A program made the position numbers and the translations under genes. From the NCBI GenBank assembly GCA_963761035.1, contig CAVXFH010000002.1, positions 806,001 to 870,000 of the forward strand: a stretch of 64,000 nucleotides of DNA, written 5' to 3'. This document shows positions 53,169 through 63,207 of this stretch, piece after piece (within the stretch, counting starts at the first letter, position 1; each line of letters opens with the position of its first letter). The notes under the pieces were generated by a model that saw only the letters and a list, made by a program, of their open reading frames with translations, had not been told where the DNA came from and searched no databases. The stretch comes from JARRQJ01 sp963761035 (GTDB lineage: Bacteria > Pseudomonadota > Gammaproteobacteria > DRLM01).

Positions 53169-54103
53169 GCCCCGCCCTTCGCCGCGATACCTACGATGTG
53201 CACCTCGGGCTGCAAACGCACGCCTTGTAACCGTTCCACAGCCTCCGCCACCCGCGCGATCAGCGCTTCGATATCGGCGGCCGTAGCAGCGCCGGTGTTG
53301 ATGATAAAATTGGCGTGCTTGATGGAGACGCAGGCGCCGCCGTGGCACACGCCCTTCAGGCCGCTGACCTCAATCAGGCGCGCCGCATGATCGCCGGGCG
53401 GATTGCGAAACACCGAGCCGCAGCTGGGCAGGCCGATGGGCTGGGTGCTGTTGCGTTTTTCCAGCAATTCTTTGACTCGCGCCAAGCCGGCCGCGCCGTC
53501 GCCGGCCTGCAGTCGCAGTTCCGCGGAAATGAACCATTCACCCGGCCCCCCGCTGGCGGCGTAACCTCCCGCCGGACCCGCCACGCGGCGATACGCGATG
53601 TCGAAAGCCGCCGGTTCGCGCCAGCGCCGTACACCGCGACGATCCAGGGTTTCGACCCGCTTCACCCAGGACCAGGTCTCGCCACCGAAGGCACCGGCGT
53701 TCATGGCCAGGGCGCCGCCCATGGTCCCCGGGATGCCGGCGAGAAATTCAGCGCCCACCAGATTCAAGCCGGCGCAAAAACGCGCCACCTTATTGCAGGC
53801 CACGCCGGCGCCGACCCGCACCGTATATTCGTCCACCTTCGCCAAATCCATCAAGGTACCGGCGATGGCGATCACCGTCCCCGCGATGCCGCCATCGCGC
53901 ACCAGGAGATTGCTGCCCAATCCCAACCACAGCAGCGGTTCGTCGGCGGGGAGTTGCTGCAGGAACATCGTCAGATCGTCCAGGTCCGCCGGCTCGTAGA
54001 AACGGCGCGCCGGTCCACCGACGCGCCACGAGGTATGGCGGGCCATTGGCTCGTCGTGACGAAGCGTGCCGCGCAACGCGCTACGATCCCTGGCCGCCAT
54101 CAT
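53165..54103 (-). CDS. murB: UDP-N-acetylenolpyruvoylglucosamine reductase
   Basis: FAD/NADPH enzyme that forms UDP-MurNAc. 312 residues, the short (type II) MurB. FAD-binding segments TSWRVGGPARRFYEP and WLGLGSNLLVRDGG, then GIPGTMGGALAMNAGAFG, the catalytic Ser region LPSCGSVFRNPPGDHAARLIE and the final HANFIINTGAATAADI. Start overlaps the murC stop by four bases. Confidence 0.96.
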   Translation of the reverse strand: MMAARDRSALRGTLRHDEPMARHTSWRVGGPARRFYEPADLDDLTMFLQQLPADEPLLWLGLGSNLLVRDGGIAGTVIAIAGTLMDLAKVDEYTVRVGAGVACNKVARFCAGLNLVGAEFLAGIPGTMGGALAMNAGAFGGETWSWVKRVETLDRRGVRRWREPAAFDIAYRRVAGPAGGYAASGGPGEWFISAELRLQAGDGAAGLARVKELLEKRNSTQPIGLPSCGSVFRNPPGDHAARLIEVSGLKGVCHGGACVSIKHANFIINTGAATAADIEALIARVAEAVERLQGVRLQPEVHIVGIAAKGGA

Positions 54104-55542
54104 GACGCCCCCTCGCGAAGTTGCTCCGGCAGCTTGGCCGCCGCCGCGCCGATGTCGCCCGCACCCAAGATGAGCAACACATCACCGTTTTGCAGCACGC
54201 CTCGCAACACCGCCGGCAAATCCTCCAAGGCATCCACGAATACCGGATCGACTTGACCGCGGGCGCGCACCGCGCGACTGAGCGCCCGGCCGTCGGCGGC
54301 GGGGATAGGTTCCTCCCCGGCGGGATAGACTTCCAATAGCACCAGCACATCGATCTCGGAGAGGACCTTGACGAAATCCTCGAAGAGATCGCGGGTACGG
54401 CTATAGCGATGGGGCTGGAACACCACCACCAAGCGTCGCCGCGGCCAACCAGCGCGAATCGCCTGAACGGTGGCGGCGATCTCTCGCGGGTGATGGCCGT
54501 AGTCATCGATCATCAGCACGGCGCCCGCCGCGATGCCGATCTCGCCATAGAGCTGAAAGCGCCGCCCGATACCCTGAAAGCCGGACAAGGCCCGTTGAAT
54601 AGCCACATCATCCACACCCAATTCCCGGGCCACGGCGATAGCGGCGAGCGCGTTCAAGACATTATGTCGCCCGGCTAAATTGAGACTGATCTCCAACTCC
54701 GCGCCCCGACCCGTCGCCACCGTAAAATGGGTAGTGGCTTGGTGCTGGCGGATGTGCCGCGCCTGCAGGTCTGCCGCTTTTGACAAGCCATAGGTCAGTA
54801 CCGGCCGCGGTATTTGGGGGAGGCTTTCGGCGATGACAGGATCATCGAGACACATCACGGCCAAACCATAAAAAGGTAGTTGATGCAGGAATTCCATGAA
54901 GGTCTGGTGCAGACGCCCGAAGTCGCCGCCATAGGTACTCATGTGGTCGGCATCGATATTGGTCACCACCGCGATCATGGGCGCTAGGTGCAGAAACGAG
55001 GCATCACTCTCGTCGGCCTCCGCCACCAGATAGTCGCCGCCGCCCAAACGTGCATTACTGCCGATGCTGTTGAGTCGGCCGCCTATGACGAAGGTGGGAT
55101 CGAGCCCGCCCTCCGCCAAAAGACTGGCGATGAGACTGGTGGTCGTAGTCTTGCCGTGAGTACCGGCCACGGCGATGCCGTAGCGGAAACGCATCAACTC
55201 GGCGAGCATCTCGGCGCGCCGCACCACCGGGATACGGCGGCGATGGGCCTCCTCCACCTCGGTGTTGGCTTGATCGACTGCGGTGGAGACCACCACTACG
55301 TCGCTGCCATCCACCCAGCGGGCATCGTGGCCGATGTGCACGCTTAAGCCCAAGGCGCTCAACCGACGTGTCAGGGCATTGTCTTTGATGTCGGAGCCGG
55401 ACACGCTGTAACCCAGGTTGTGCAACACCTCGGCAATACCGCCCATCCCCACGCCACCGATGCCGACGAAGTGAATTTGCGAAATGCGGCGCATGCGCTC
55501 CCGCATCGGCGACTTCACATCGCGCAGCGTTTGCTCAGCCAT
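54100..55542 (-). CDS. murC: UDP-N-acetylmuramate--L-alanine ligase
   Basis: Adds L-Ala to UDP-MurNAc. From the ATG at 55542 it has 480 residues, with IHFVGIGGVGMGGIAEVL, P-loop AVAGTHGKTTTTSL, EADESDASFLHL and DDYGHHPREIAAT. The start overlaps the end of murG by eight bases; the open frame extends upstream inside murG but that part is not family-like. Confidence 0.97.
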   Translation of the reverse strand: MAEQTLRDVKSPMRERMRRISQIHFVGIGGVGMGGIAEVLHNLGYSVSGSDIKDNALTRRLSALGLSVHIGHDARWVDGSDVVVVSTAVDQANTEVEEAHRRRIPVVRRAEMLAELMRFRYGIAVAGTHGKTTTTSLIASLLAEGGLDPTFVIGGRLNSIGSNARLGGGDYLVAEADESDASFLHLAPMIAVVTNIDADHMSTYGGDFGRLHQTFMEFLHQLPFYGLAVMCLDDPVIAESLPQIPRPVLTYGLSKAADLQARHIRQHQATTHFTVATGRGAELEISLNLAGRHNVLNALAAIAVARELGVDDVAIQRALSGFQGIGRRFQLYGEIGIAAGAVLMIDDYGHHPREIAATVQAIRAGWPRRRLVVVFQPHRYSRTRDLFEDFVKVLSEIDVLVLLEVYPAGEEPIPAADGRALSRAVRARGQVDPVFVDALEDLPAVLRGVLQNGDVLLILGAGDIGAAAAKLPEQLREGAS

Positions 55543-56599
55543 GAGCCACCTCCCAACACTGTTCCGCCACCCGTTCCGCGGCATGGGGCTGCGCCAGGCA
55601 CCGCGCCGCTTGCGCCATTGCCGACAAGCGAGCGCGATCCAACAGCGAGACCAGCAAGTCGCGTAATCTTTCAAGGGTGAGATCCCGTTGCTGCACTACC
55701 ACTGCGGCACCGGCAGCGGCTAGAGAGGCGGCATTGCGGGTTTGATGATCATCCACCGCATGAGGGTAAGGGACCAAGATGGCGGCTACGCCCGCCGCCG
55801 CAAGCTCCGCTACGGTCAAGGCGCCGGCGCGGCATACTACCAGGTCCGCCCATGCATAGGCTGCCGCCATATCTTCGATAAAGTCCTCCACGCGCGCCGC
55901 TACGCCGGCGCATCGATAGGAATCGCGCGCCTCGTCAATATTCCGGCTGCCTGCCTGATGCCAAATCTCGGGGGGCGATGGCAACTGCGCGATGGCTTGC
56001 GGCACCACTTCATTCAAGGCGCGCGCGCCGAGACTCCCGCCCAGCACTAACAAGCGTAGCGCAGCACTTCGTCCCGCGAAGCGCTGCTTGGGCGCGGGCA
56101 ACTCGGCGATGGCACGGCGCACCGGATTACCGGTGAGAACTACCCGCTTGGTGTGGAATGTACCGGGGAATGCCTCCAATACCCGCCGCGCCAAGGGCGA
56201 CAGCAAACGATTGGTCAAGCCGGCGATGGCGTTCTGCTCATGGATTACCAGCGGCTTGCGTAACAACCACGTCACCACCCCGCCGGGGCCAGTGACAAAA
56301 CCGCCCATACCCAATACCACCACCGGGCGTTGCCGTATCATCACCGCCAATACCTGCAATGCCGCCCACAGCAGCCGCCACGGCGCCAGCAGCCATACCA
56401 GCGCGCCTTTACCGCGCAGCCCCGACACCGCCACCCATTCTATCTTGATGCCCGCGGACGGCACCAACTTGGCCTCCAAGCCGTGGCGTGTCCCCAACCA
56501 AAATACCTCGGCGCCTCGCTCGCGTAACTCCGCCGCCACCGCCAATGCCGGAAATACGTGACCGCCGGTACCGCCCGCCATAATCATCACCCGCATCAC
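55535..56599 (-). CDS. murG: Lipid II synthase MurG (GlcNAc transferase)
   Basis: Transfers GlcNAc onto lipid I at the inner membrane face. 354 residues with VMIMAGGTGGHVFPALAVA, GMGGFVTGPGGV, IHEQNAIAGLTNRLL, VLGGSLGARALNEVVP, CRAGALTVAELAAAG and VPYPHAVDDHQTRNA. Overlaps the end of ftsW by four bases. Confidence 0.97.
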   Translation of the reverse strand: MMRVMIMAGGTGGHVFPALAVAAELRERGAEVFWLGTRHGLEAKLVPSAGIKIEWVAVSGLRGKGALVWLLAPWRLLWAALQVLAVMIRQRPVVVLGMGGFVTGPGGVVTWLLRKPLVIHEQNAIAGLTNRLLSPLARRVLEAFPGTFHTKRVVLTGNPVRRAIAELPAPKQRFAGRSAALRLLVLGGSLGARALNEVVPQAIAQLPSPPEIWHQAGSRNIDEARDSYRCAGVAARVEDFIEDMAAAYAWADLVVCRAGALTVAELAAAGVAAILVPYPHAVDDHQTRNAASLAAAGAAVVVQQRDLTLERLRDLLVSLLDRARLSAMAQAARCLAQPHAAERVAEQCWEVAHG

Positions 56600-57786
56600 C
56601 GGCTCTTCCTCCCGCGCGGGAAGCGCGTCTCATAATCGACGCGCATCAACAAGGCCACCGCCATACACATCACCACGATGCTGGAACCGCCGTAACTCAT
56701 TAGGGGCAAGGTTAGGCCTTTGGTGGGCAGAGCTCCCATATTCACGCCCATATTGATAAAGGCCTGTAGGCCGATCCACATGCCGATGCCGTAGGCCAGA
56801 TAGGCGGCAAAACGATTGCCGCTCTGTTCGGCGCTATAGGCGATGAAGAAGGCGCGCCATACCACCACGGTGAACAACGCGATCACCGTTACCACGCCCA
56901 GCATGCCCAATTCCTCCGCCAACACCGCGAACAAAAAATCGGTGTGCGCCTCTGGCAGGTAAAAGAGTTTCTGGATGGATCCGCCCAGGCCCACACCTGA
57001 CCATTCGCCGCGGCCGATGGCTATCAATGCCTGGGTAAGTTGAAAACCACTGTTGAAAGGATCGGCCCACGGATCGAGAAACGTGGTCAGACGCACGAGT
57101 CGATACGGCGAGGTCAGAGCTACCCCCGCCAGCACTGCCAGCACCGCGGCAAGCAGCGCCGAGAATTGCCACAAACGCACGCCGCCCAAGAACATCAACC
57201 CCAAGGCGGTGGCGAACATCACGGCGGTGCTGCCGAAGTCCGGCTCCAGCAACAACAGCGCCGAAAGTACCGTCAAAATAGCCAGCGGCTTTAAAAAACC
57301 CTTCAGGGAAGTGCGTACCTCCTCACCCCGGCGTACCAAATAGCCGGCCAGATAAATAATCACGAACAACTTTACCAACTCCGATGCCTGCAAATTAAAG
57401 AAACCCAAATGCAGCCAGCGGATGCTGCCGTTTACCTGACGCCCCACGCCGGGGATCAACACCGCCACCAATAAGGCCGCACCCGCAATTAACAACACCA
57501 TGCCGCCCTTTTCCCAATACACCAAACGGGTGCGCATGATCGCCGCTGAGGTCAAGACCCCGACGCCGACATACGCGAGTTGATGCAGAAAATAATAGAA
57601 GGGCTGCCCGAACTGGCGATCCGCCAAACTCACCGAGGCCGATGCCACCATCACCAGACCGAGTATCAACAGGACCAACACCGCCCCGGCCAGCCATGGA
57701 TCGCACCACGGATCCGGCTCACTGCTGTTGCGTGCCTGACGCTGTTCCAGAAAGTTGAGGGGAGAAAAGCGATCGAGGTTCAGCAT
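56596..57786 (-). CDS. ftsW: Septal peptidoglycan polymerase FtsW (SEDS family)
   Basis: A 396-residue inner-membrane SEDS protein with about ten helices that polymerises lipid II together with FtsI. Visible: VMVASASVSLADRQFG, GRQVNGSIRWLHLG, LLLEPDFGSTAVM with the essential Asp, GVGLGGSIQKLFYLPEAHTD and the GALPTKGLTLPLMSYGGSS block. Its first codons overlap the end of murD by seven bases. Confidence 0.97.
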   Translation of the reverse strand: MLNLDRFSPLNFLEQRQARNSSEPDPWCDPWLAGAVLVLLILGLVMVASASVSLADRQFGQPFYYFLHQLAYVGVGVLTSAAIMRTRLVYWEKGGMVLLIAGAALLVAVLIPGVGRQVNGSIRWLHLGFFNLQASELVKLFVIIYLAGYLVRRGEEVRTSLKGFLKPLAILTVLSALLLLEPDFGSTAVMFATALGLMFLGGVRLWQFSALLAAVLAVLAGVALTSPYRLVRLTTFLDPWADPFNSGFQLTQALIAIGRGEWSGVGLGGSIQKLFYLPEAHTDFLFAVLAEELGMLGVVTVIALFTVVVWRAFFIAYSAEQSGNRFAAYLAYGIGMWIGLQAFINMGVNMGALPTKGLTLPLMSYGGSSIVVMCMAVALLMRVDYETRFPRGRKSR

Positions 57787-59169
57787 GTCAGCCTCCGCCG
57801 CACCGCCGCGATGAACATCTCACCGCGATGATCATAGCCCTTGAACATATCGAAGCTGGCGCAGGCGGGCGACAGCAATACCGTATCGCCCGCCTGGGCT
57901 AAGCGTGCGGCCTGCGCCACGGCCGCCTCCATATCTGCGACGCGCACTACCTGCACCACGCCCGCCAAGGCACGCTCGATCAGCGGCGCATCTTGTCCCA
58001 GCAACACCACGGCGCGCGCCTTGGCCGCCGCCGCTGCTCTAAGAGGCGTGAAATCCTGGCTTTTACCCAAGCCGCCGGCAATCAACACCACCTTGCCCGG
58101 CATACCCTGCAAGGCCGCCAGGGTTGCGCCGACATTCGTGCCTTTGGAATCGTTGTACCACGTCACGCCGTCACGGTTCGCCACCCATTGGGTGCGATGG
58201 GGCAGCCCGGCGAAACGGCGCAACGTAGCGAGCATGCAGGCCATGGGCACACCGACCGCATCACCCAGCGCCAAGGCCGCCAAGGCGTTGGCGATGTTGT
58301 GCAGACCTTTTATAGGCAGCTCCGCCGCGGCCAGCAAAATCTCCGCGCCCTTTGCCAAGCAGAGCTCGCTTTGCCGTTCACGCACGCCGAAGTCGCCCGG
58401 CGCCGGTTCGCTTAGACCGAAACGCACCGTATTGCGCCCCGGCTCGATCATGGAGCAAACCAAAGGATCATCGGCATTAATCACCATCACGCCGTTGCCG
58501 CGATAAATGCGCTGTTTGGCGACTGTGTAGTCGCTCAAGCCGCGATAGCGATCCATGTGGTCGGGGCTGATGTTGAGTACCACCGCCGCCGCGGCATTTA
58601 AGCTGTAGGTGGTTTCCAATTGGAAACTGGACAGTTCCAGCACATAGAAATCAGACTCATCCTTTATGCCCACAGCGGGGAGGTATTATGCCCACAGCGG
58701 GGCTGGCATTCGCCAATAAATCCAGAGCGGGCGGGCCGAGATTGCCGCCCACCCGCACTTGGAGACCGGCATCGCGAATCATCTCGCCCACCAGCGTCGT
58801 CACCGTGCTCTTACCGTTGGCGCCGGTTACCGCGACAATCGGCGCGCGCGCCGCGCGGGCAAACAGTTCGATATCGCCCACCGCCTGCGCGCCGTCGCGA
58901 ATCGCCGCGGCGATGGCGGGTTCCGCCACAGCCACACCCGGGCTGACGATGAGACGTTGCGCGCGCGCCAATAATGCGGCGTCAAAACCGCCGAGAGACA
59001 ATGCCGCCCGGGGAAATTCTCTAAGAAATTCGGCCAAGCCCGGCGGCGACTCGCGACTATCCACTACCACGAAAGATTCACCGCGCTGGGCAAGAAAGCG
59101 GGCACAGGAAAATCCGGTCTTGCCCAGTCCTACGATGACATTGGGTAAATCCCGCTTCGCCATTATCAT
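57780..59169 (-). pseudogene. murD: UDP-N-acetylmuramoylalanine--D-glutamate ligase, interrupted by a 22-bp duplication
   Basis: Adds D-Glu to UDP-MurNAc-L-Ala. The N-terminal part (VIVGLGKTGFSCARFLAQRG, P-loop AVTGANGKSTVTTL) and the C-terminal part (DFYVLELSSFQLETTYSL, NISPDHMDRYRGL, WYNDSKGTNVGATLAAL, LSPACASFDMF) are both well conserved but lie in different frames. The shift is at residue about 160, where TTATGCCCACAGCGGGG occurs twice, 22 bases apart (58664-58680 and 58686-58702). Removing one 22-bp unit restores a single frame of 455 residues, a normal MurD length. As written, the first frame ends at 58657. Start could also be ATG 59163 or 59199. Assembly or sequencing error is the first suspicion for an essential gene. 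Confidence 0.9.
58664..58702. repeat. Tandem 22-bp duplication inside murD
   Basis: Two perfect 17-base copies (58664-58680 and 58686-58702) with a 5-base connector AGGTA give a period of 22, which is one more than a multiple of three and so shifts the murD frame. Confidence 0.97.
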
Positions 59170-59198
59170 CCAGTCCTGGTTGTGTGCCGCATGCGCCA

Positions 59199-60281
59199 TT
59201 ACCGGATCTTCAAGCTCGCCAAGCCGACCAGCACCAGCAGCACCGTCACGATCCAGAAGCGCACGATCACCCGCGGTTCCGGCCAACCCTTCAATTCGAA
59301 ATGATGATGCAACGGCGCCATGCGGAAGATGCGTTTGCCGGTGAGCTTGAAAGAGGCCACTTGCAGGATTACCGACAATGTCTCCATGACGAATACCCCG
59401 CCCATGATGAACAGTACGATCTCCTGGCGCACAATCACCGCCACCACGCCTAAGGCCGCGCCCAGCGCCAGGGCGCCGATGTCGCCCATGAACACCTGCG
59501 CCGGGTAGGCGTTGAACCACAGAAATCCCAGGCCCGCGCCCACCAAGGCGCCGCAAAATACCGCCAATTCACCCACGCCGGCGATGTAGGGAATCCCCAG
59601 GTATTCGGCGAATTTTATGTGGCCGGTGACATAGGCGAAGATCCCCAAAGCCCCCGCCACCAATACCGTGGGCATGATAGCCAAACCGTCCAGACCGTCG
59701 GTAAGATTGACCGCATTGCTGGTGCCCACGATCACCAAATAGGCCAACAGGATGAAGCCGATCCCCACTTCCAGATAGGTTGCCTTGAGGAACGGCACCA
59801 CCAGACGGGTTTCTTCCGTGGATTGCGCGCCAATATAAAGTACGGCGGCGGCAGCGATAGCCACCAAGGACTGCCAAAAATATTTGGCCTTGGCCGGCAG
59901 TCCCTTGGAATTTTTCAATACGAGTTTGCGGTAGTCGTCCACCCAGCCGATGACGCCGAACAGCGTAGTCACGGCCAGCACTATCCATACATAGCGATTG
60001 GCGAGATCCGACCACAGCAAGGTACTTACAGCGATCGCCACCAATATCAGGGCGCCACCCATGGTGGGCGTACCGGCCTTCTTGAAATGACTTTCGGGAC
60101 CCAACTCGCGAATCTGCTGCCCTATCTGCAATGAACTGAGACGACGGATCATGGCGGGACCGGCGATAAAGGAAAACACCAGTGCGGTTAGCACGCCGAG
60201 GATGGCGCGCAGCGTGATGTACTGGAACACATTGAAGCCGTGATAGCGTTCGGCAAGCCATTGGGCGAGATAGAGCATCAT
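59199..60281 (-). CDS. mraY: Phospho-N-acetylmuramoyl-pentapeptide transferase
   Basis: Makes lipid I by moving phospho-MurNAc-pentapeptide to undecaprenyl phosphate. 360 residues, ten helices, with HFKKAGTPTMGGALI, GVIGWVDDYRKL (Asp pair), NAVNLTDGLDGLAIMP, the FMGDIGALALG loop (usual FMGDVGSLALG) and the APLHHHFELKGWPE motif. Stop overlaps the furthest upstream murD start candidate (TAATG). Confidence 0.97.
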   Translation of the reverse strand: MMLYLAQWLAERYHGFNVFQYITLRAILGVLTALVFSFIAGPAMIRRLSSLQIGQQIRELGPESHFKKAGTPTMGGALILVAIAVSTLLWSDLANRYVWIVLAVTTLFGVIGWVDDYRKLVLKNSKGLPAKAKYFWQSLVAIAAAAVLYIGAQSTEETRLVVPFLKATYLEVGIGFILLAYLVIVGTSNAVNLTDGLDGLAIMPTVLVAGALGIFAYVTGHIKFAEYLGIPYIAGVGELAVFCGALVGAGLGFLWFNAYPAQVFMGDIGALALGAALGVVAVIVRQEIVLFIMGGVFVMETLSVILQVASFKLTGKRIFRMAPLHHHFELKGWPEPRVIVRFWIVTVLLVLVGLASLKIR

Positions 60282-61684
60282 GGCTGCAAGCCCTTTGCCG
60301 CCGATCTTGTCTTGCCGTCGCCCGGCGCCAGCAGCGCCTCCACCACCCGTTCCATCTGCATGCGCCGCGAACCCTTGACCAATATAGTGACGGGTCGCAG
60401 CGACGTATCGCTTAATGTTTTTGATAAAGCGGCGATCAGCTCCGCCTGTGTAGGGAAATGCTTCGCCCCGGCGCCAAAGCGTTCCGCCGTGAAACGGCTC
60501 AACATACCGACAGTGAATAATTTTTCCACGCCGCTGGCGCGCGCTTCTTCACCCATTGCAGCGTGCATGTCTTGCGCGCCGACGCCCAGCTCGCCCATGT
60601 CGCCCAACACCACAATCTTTCTAGTCGGCGCCATGGCGAGCACCTGCAAGGCGGCCCGCAGCGAATTGGGATTGGCGTTATAGGTGTCGTCCAAAATCCG
60701 CAGGCCCGCAGCCATGAGCTTAAGTTGCAAACGGCCTTTTACCGTTTGCAAACCGGCCAACCCTCTCTCGATATCCTGCGTCGTGGCGCCGGCCGCCAAG
60801 GCGGCCGCGGCGGCGGCGGCGGCATTGATCACATTATGGTGACCGCACAATTGCATGCGCACGGCGACATCCCCGCCGGAGGTGCGCAAACTGAAGCGCA
60901 TCGCCATAGCGTCGCCCACCTCCATCTGCTCCGTACCCGCTAACACGGTGACATCCGCCGCCTGATCCACGCCGAAACGCAGCGTGCGGCGGGTACCGAT
61001 GAGTCCCTGCCATAACACGGCGAAACGATCGTCGGCGTTAACCACCGCTATGCCATCATCGCCCAAGGCCTGAAACAGCTCCCCTTTGGCGCGCGCCACG
61101 CCCTCGATACTGCCGAAGCCTTCCAGGTGCGCCGTACCGGCATTGGTAACCACCCCTACAGTGGGCCGCGCCAAGCGTGCCGTATAGGCGATCTCGCCGG
61201 CGTGATTGGCGCCCATCTCGATCACCGCATAACGGTGCTCGTCACGCAGGCGCAACAGGGTGAGGGGCACACCGATGTCGTTGTTCAAATTCCCTTGGGT
61301 GGCCAATACCGCGCCGCGCTGCGCCAGGATCGCCGCGATCATCTCCTTGACCGTGGTCTTGCCGTTGCTGCCGGTAACCGCCACCACCGGAATGTTGCGG
61401 CGGGCGCGCCATGCGGCGGCGAGTCTACCCAGGGCCAAAAGCGTATCTTCCACCTGAATGACGGGTAAGATGTTGGGCGCGGGGCGATTGACCATGGCCG
61501 CCACCGCGCCCTGGGCACGAGCCGCATCGACAAAATCGTTGCCGTCGAAATTCGGACCTTGCAAGGCCACGAACAAGGCGCCGCGCCGCAAACTGCGCGT
61601 ATCGGTGCTGACGCTGTCGAACACGACATCCTCGCCTTGCACTCGACCGCCGGCCATGACGGCGGCTTGGCTTAGCGGCATCAT
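60278..61684 (-). CDS. murF: UDP-N-acetylmuramoyl-tripeptide--D-alanyl-D-alanine ligase
   Basis: Adds D-Ala-D-Ala to complete the pentapeptide. 468 residues from the ATG at 61684, which overlaps the murE stop; a GTG three codons earlier is possible. FDSVSTDTRSL, the P-loop AVTGSNGKTTVKEM, VIEMGANHAGEIAYTA, DDTYNANPNSLRAAL and the VLGDMGELG block identify it. Confidence 0.97.
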   Translation of the reverse strand: MMPLSQAAVMAGGRVQGEDVVFDSVSTDTRSLRRGALFVALQGPNFDGNDFVDAARAQGAVAAMVNRPAPNILPVIQVEDTLLALGRLAAAWRARRNIPVVAVTGSNGKTTVKEMIAAILAQRGAVLATQGNLNNDIGVPLTLLRLRDEHRYAVIEMGANHAGEIAYTARLARPTVGVVTNAGTAHLEGFGSIEGVARAKGELFQALGDDGIAVVNADDRFAVLWQGLIGTRRTLRFGVDQAADVTVLAGTEQMEVGDAMAMRFSLRTSGGDVAVRMQLCGHHNVINAAAAAAAALAAGATTQDIERGLAGLQTVKGRLQLKLMAAGLRILDDTYNANPNSLRAALQVLAMAPTRKIVVLGDMGELGVGAQDMHAAMGEEARASGVEKLFTVGMLSRFTAERFGAGAKHFPTQAELIAALSKTLSDTSLRPVTILVKGSRRMQMERVVEALLAPGDGKTRSAAKGLQP

Positions 61685-63207
61685 CGACTCCACTCCGCCA
61701 AATAGCGCTGCACGGCTTCCTGATCGCGAAAAGGTAATTTGCGCCTGCCGACATGCTGGGTGTCTTCATGGCCCTTACCGGCCACCAATACCACATCATC
61801 CGCGCCAGCCTGTTGCACGGCGGCGGCGATGGCGGCCGCGCGATCATGCATCACCGTCACCGCCCTATTATCGGGGATGCCGCCGATGATCTCGTCGGTG
61901 ATCCGCGCCGGTTCTTCAGTGCGGGGATTGTCGTCGGTGATGATCACGTGATCCGCCAAGCGCGCCGCGGCACCGCCCATCAACGGCCGCTTACCGCGAT
62001 CGCGATCGCCGCCGCAACCAAAGACGCACCACAGCTGTCCCCGGCAATGTTCGCGCAAAGCGGTCAGCGCCTGTTCCAAGGCATCGGGGGTGTGGGCATA
62101 ATCAACCACTACCAAGGGGCGACGGCCGTCGCCGCCAAAACACTCCATGCGCCCTATCACCGGGCGTACCTGGGCAAGCCGTTGCAGGGCTTCGGGCAAG
62201 GCCATGCCCTTCACCAGCAGGACAGCTAAGACTGCCAACAGATTACTGGCGTTAAATCGACCGAGGAGCGGGCTGTGCAAACTCCCCGCTCCCCAGGGGG
62301 TCTGCACGGACATTACCAAACCGCTGCGACTGAGTTGCACCACGGTACCTTGCACATGAGGCACACGCGCCGCCGCGGCCGTACCCAAACCGTAACTCAC
62401 CGCCGTCACGGTGGGACGAATACTGGCAAGTATCTCTCGGCCAAACTCATCGTCACCGTTTACTACGGCATAACGCAGGCCGGGCGCCTGAAACAAGCCG
62501 TGCTTGGCCGCCCCATAGGCGGCCATGTCACCGTGGTAATCCAAGTGATCGCGGCTCAAGTTGGTAAACACCGCAGCGGCGAATGTCACACCGGCGACCC
62601 GCCCTTGATCTAGGGCATGGGAAGAGACCTCCATGGCGACGCTGCGGGCGCCGGCTGCACGCATATCGGCGAACAAGCGATGCAGCGTGACGGCATCGGG
62701 TGTGGTGTGCGTGCCCGGCGTCAATCTACCTGCCAAACCATTACCGAGTGTGCCAACGATACCGCAGGGACGATCGTCGCGATGTAAGGCATGAGCGAGA
62801 AATTGGCTGCAAGAGGTCTTGCCGTTGGTGCCGGTGATCCCCACCACGAATAAATCGCGGGAAGGATAACCGTAAAAACGCTCGGCGATCACACCCGCCT
62901 GTCGAGAGAGCTTGGGCACCGCCAGCAGGGGCACCGTACCGACTTGCGCGGACGAGAATGCACCTTCGCCTTCCTCGATCTCATAAGCCACGGCGATGGC
63001 GCCGCGCGCCACGGCGGCGGCGATAAATTCATGGCCGCGCTGCACCAGCCCGTTGCAGGCCAAAAACAGATATCCGGCTTGCACCTCGCGGCTGTCCAGG
63101 GCGACGCCCTGTATCGCTCGATCATCGCCTGCGCGGACCGCCGCGACTCCCTCCAGCAGTTCGCTGAGCCACACGCCGCCTTCCCGGGATTGGCGCGCCG
63201 GCATCAT
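61681..63207 (-). CDS. murE: UDP-N-acetylmuramoyl-tripeptide synthetase (meso-DAP adding)
   Basis: Adds the third residue of the stem peptide. 508 residues with ALDSREVQAGYLFLA, the P-loop GITGTNGKTSCSQ, AMEVSSHALDQGRV and DYAHTPDALEQALTAL. The motif TDDNPRTE (DNPR) is the signature of meso-diaminopimelate specificity. Overlaps the ftsI stop by four bases. Confidence 0.97.
   Translation of the reverse strand: MMPARQSREGGVWLSELLEGVAAVRAGDDRAIQGVALDSREVQAGYLFLACNGLVQRGHEFIAAAVARGAIAVAYEIEEGEGAFSSAQVGTVPLLAVPKLSRQAGVIAERFYGYPSRDLFVVGITGTNGKTSCSQFLAHALHRDDRPCGIVGTLGNGLAGRLTPGTHTTPDAVTLHRLFADMRAAGARSVAMEVSSHALDQGRVAGVTFAAAVFTNLSRDHLDYHGDMAAYGAAKHGLFQAPGLRYAVVNGDDEFGREILASIRPTVTAVSYGLGTAAAARVPHVQGTVVQLSRSGLVMSVQTPWGAGSLHSPLLGRFNASNLLAVLAVLLVKGMALPEALQRLAQVRPVIGRMECFGGDGRRPLVVVDYAHTPDALEQALTALREHCRGQLWCVFGCGGDRDRGKRPLMGGAAARLADHVIITDDNPRTEEPARITDEIIGGIPDNRAVTVMHDRAAAIAAAVQQAGADDVVLVAGKGHEDTQHVGRRKLPFRDQEAVQRYLAEWSR

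Noticed and set aside
57780..59169. Treating the two murD halves as separate genes or as programmed frameshifting
   Set aside because: The second half would have to start at a GTG inside the repeat with no ribosome binding site, and no slippery sequence is seen; the exact 22-bp repeat explains the break more simply.
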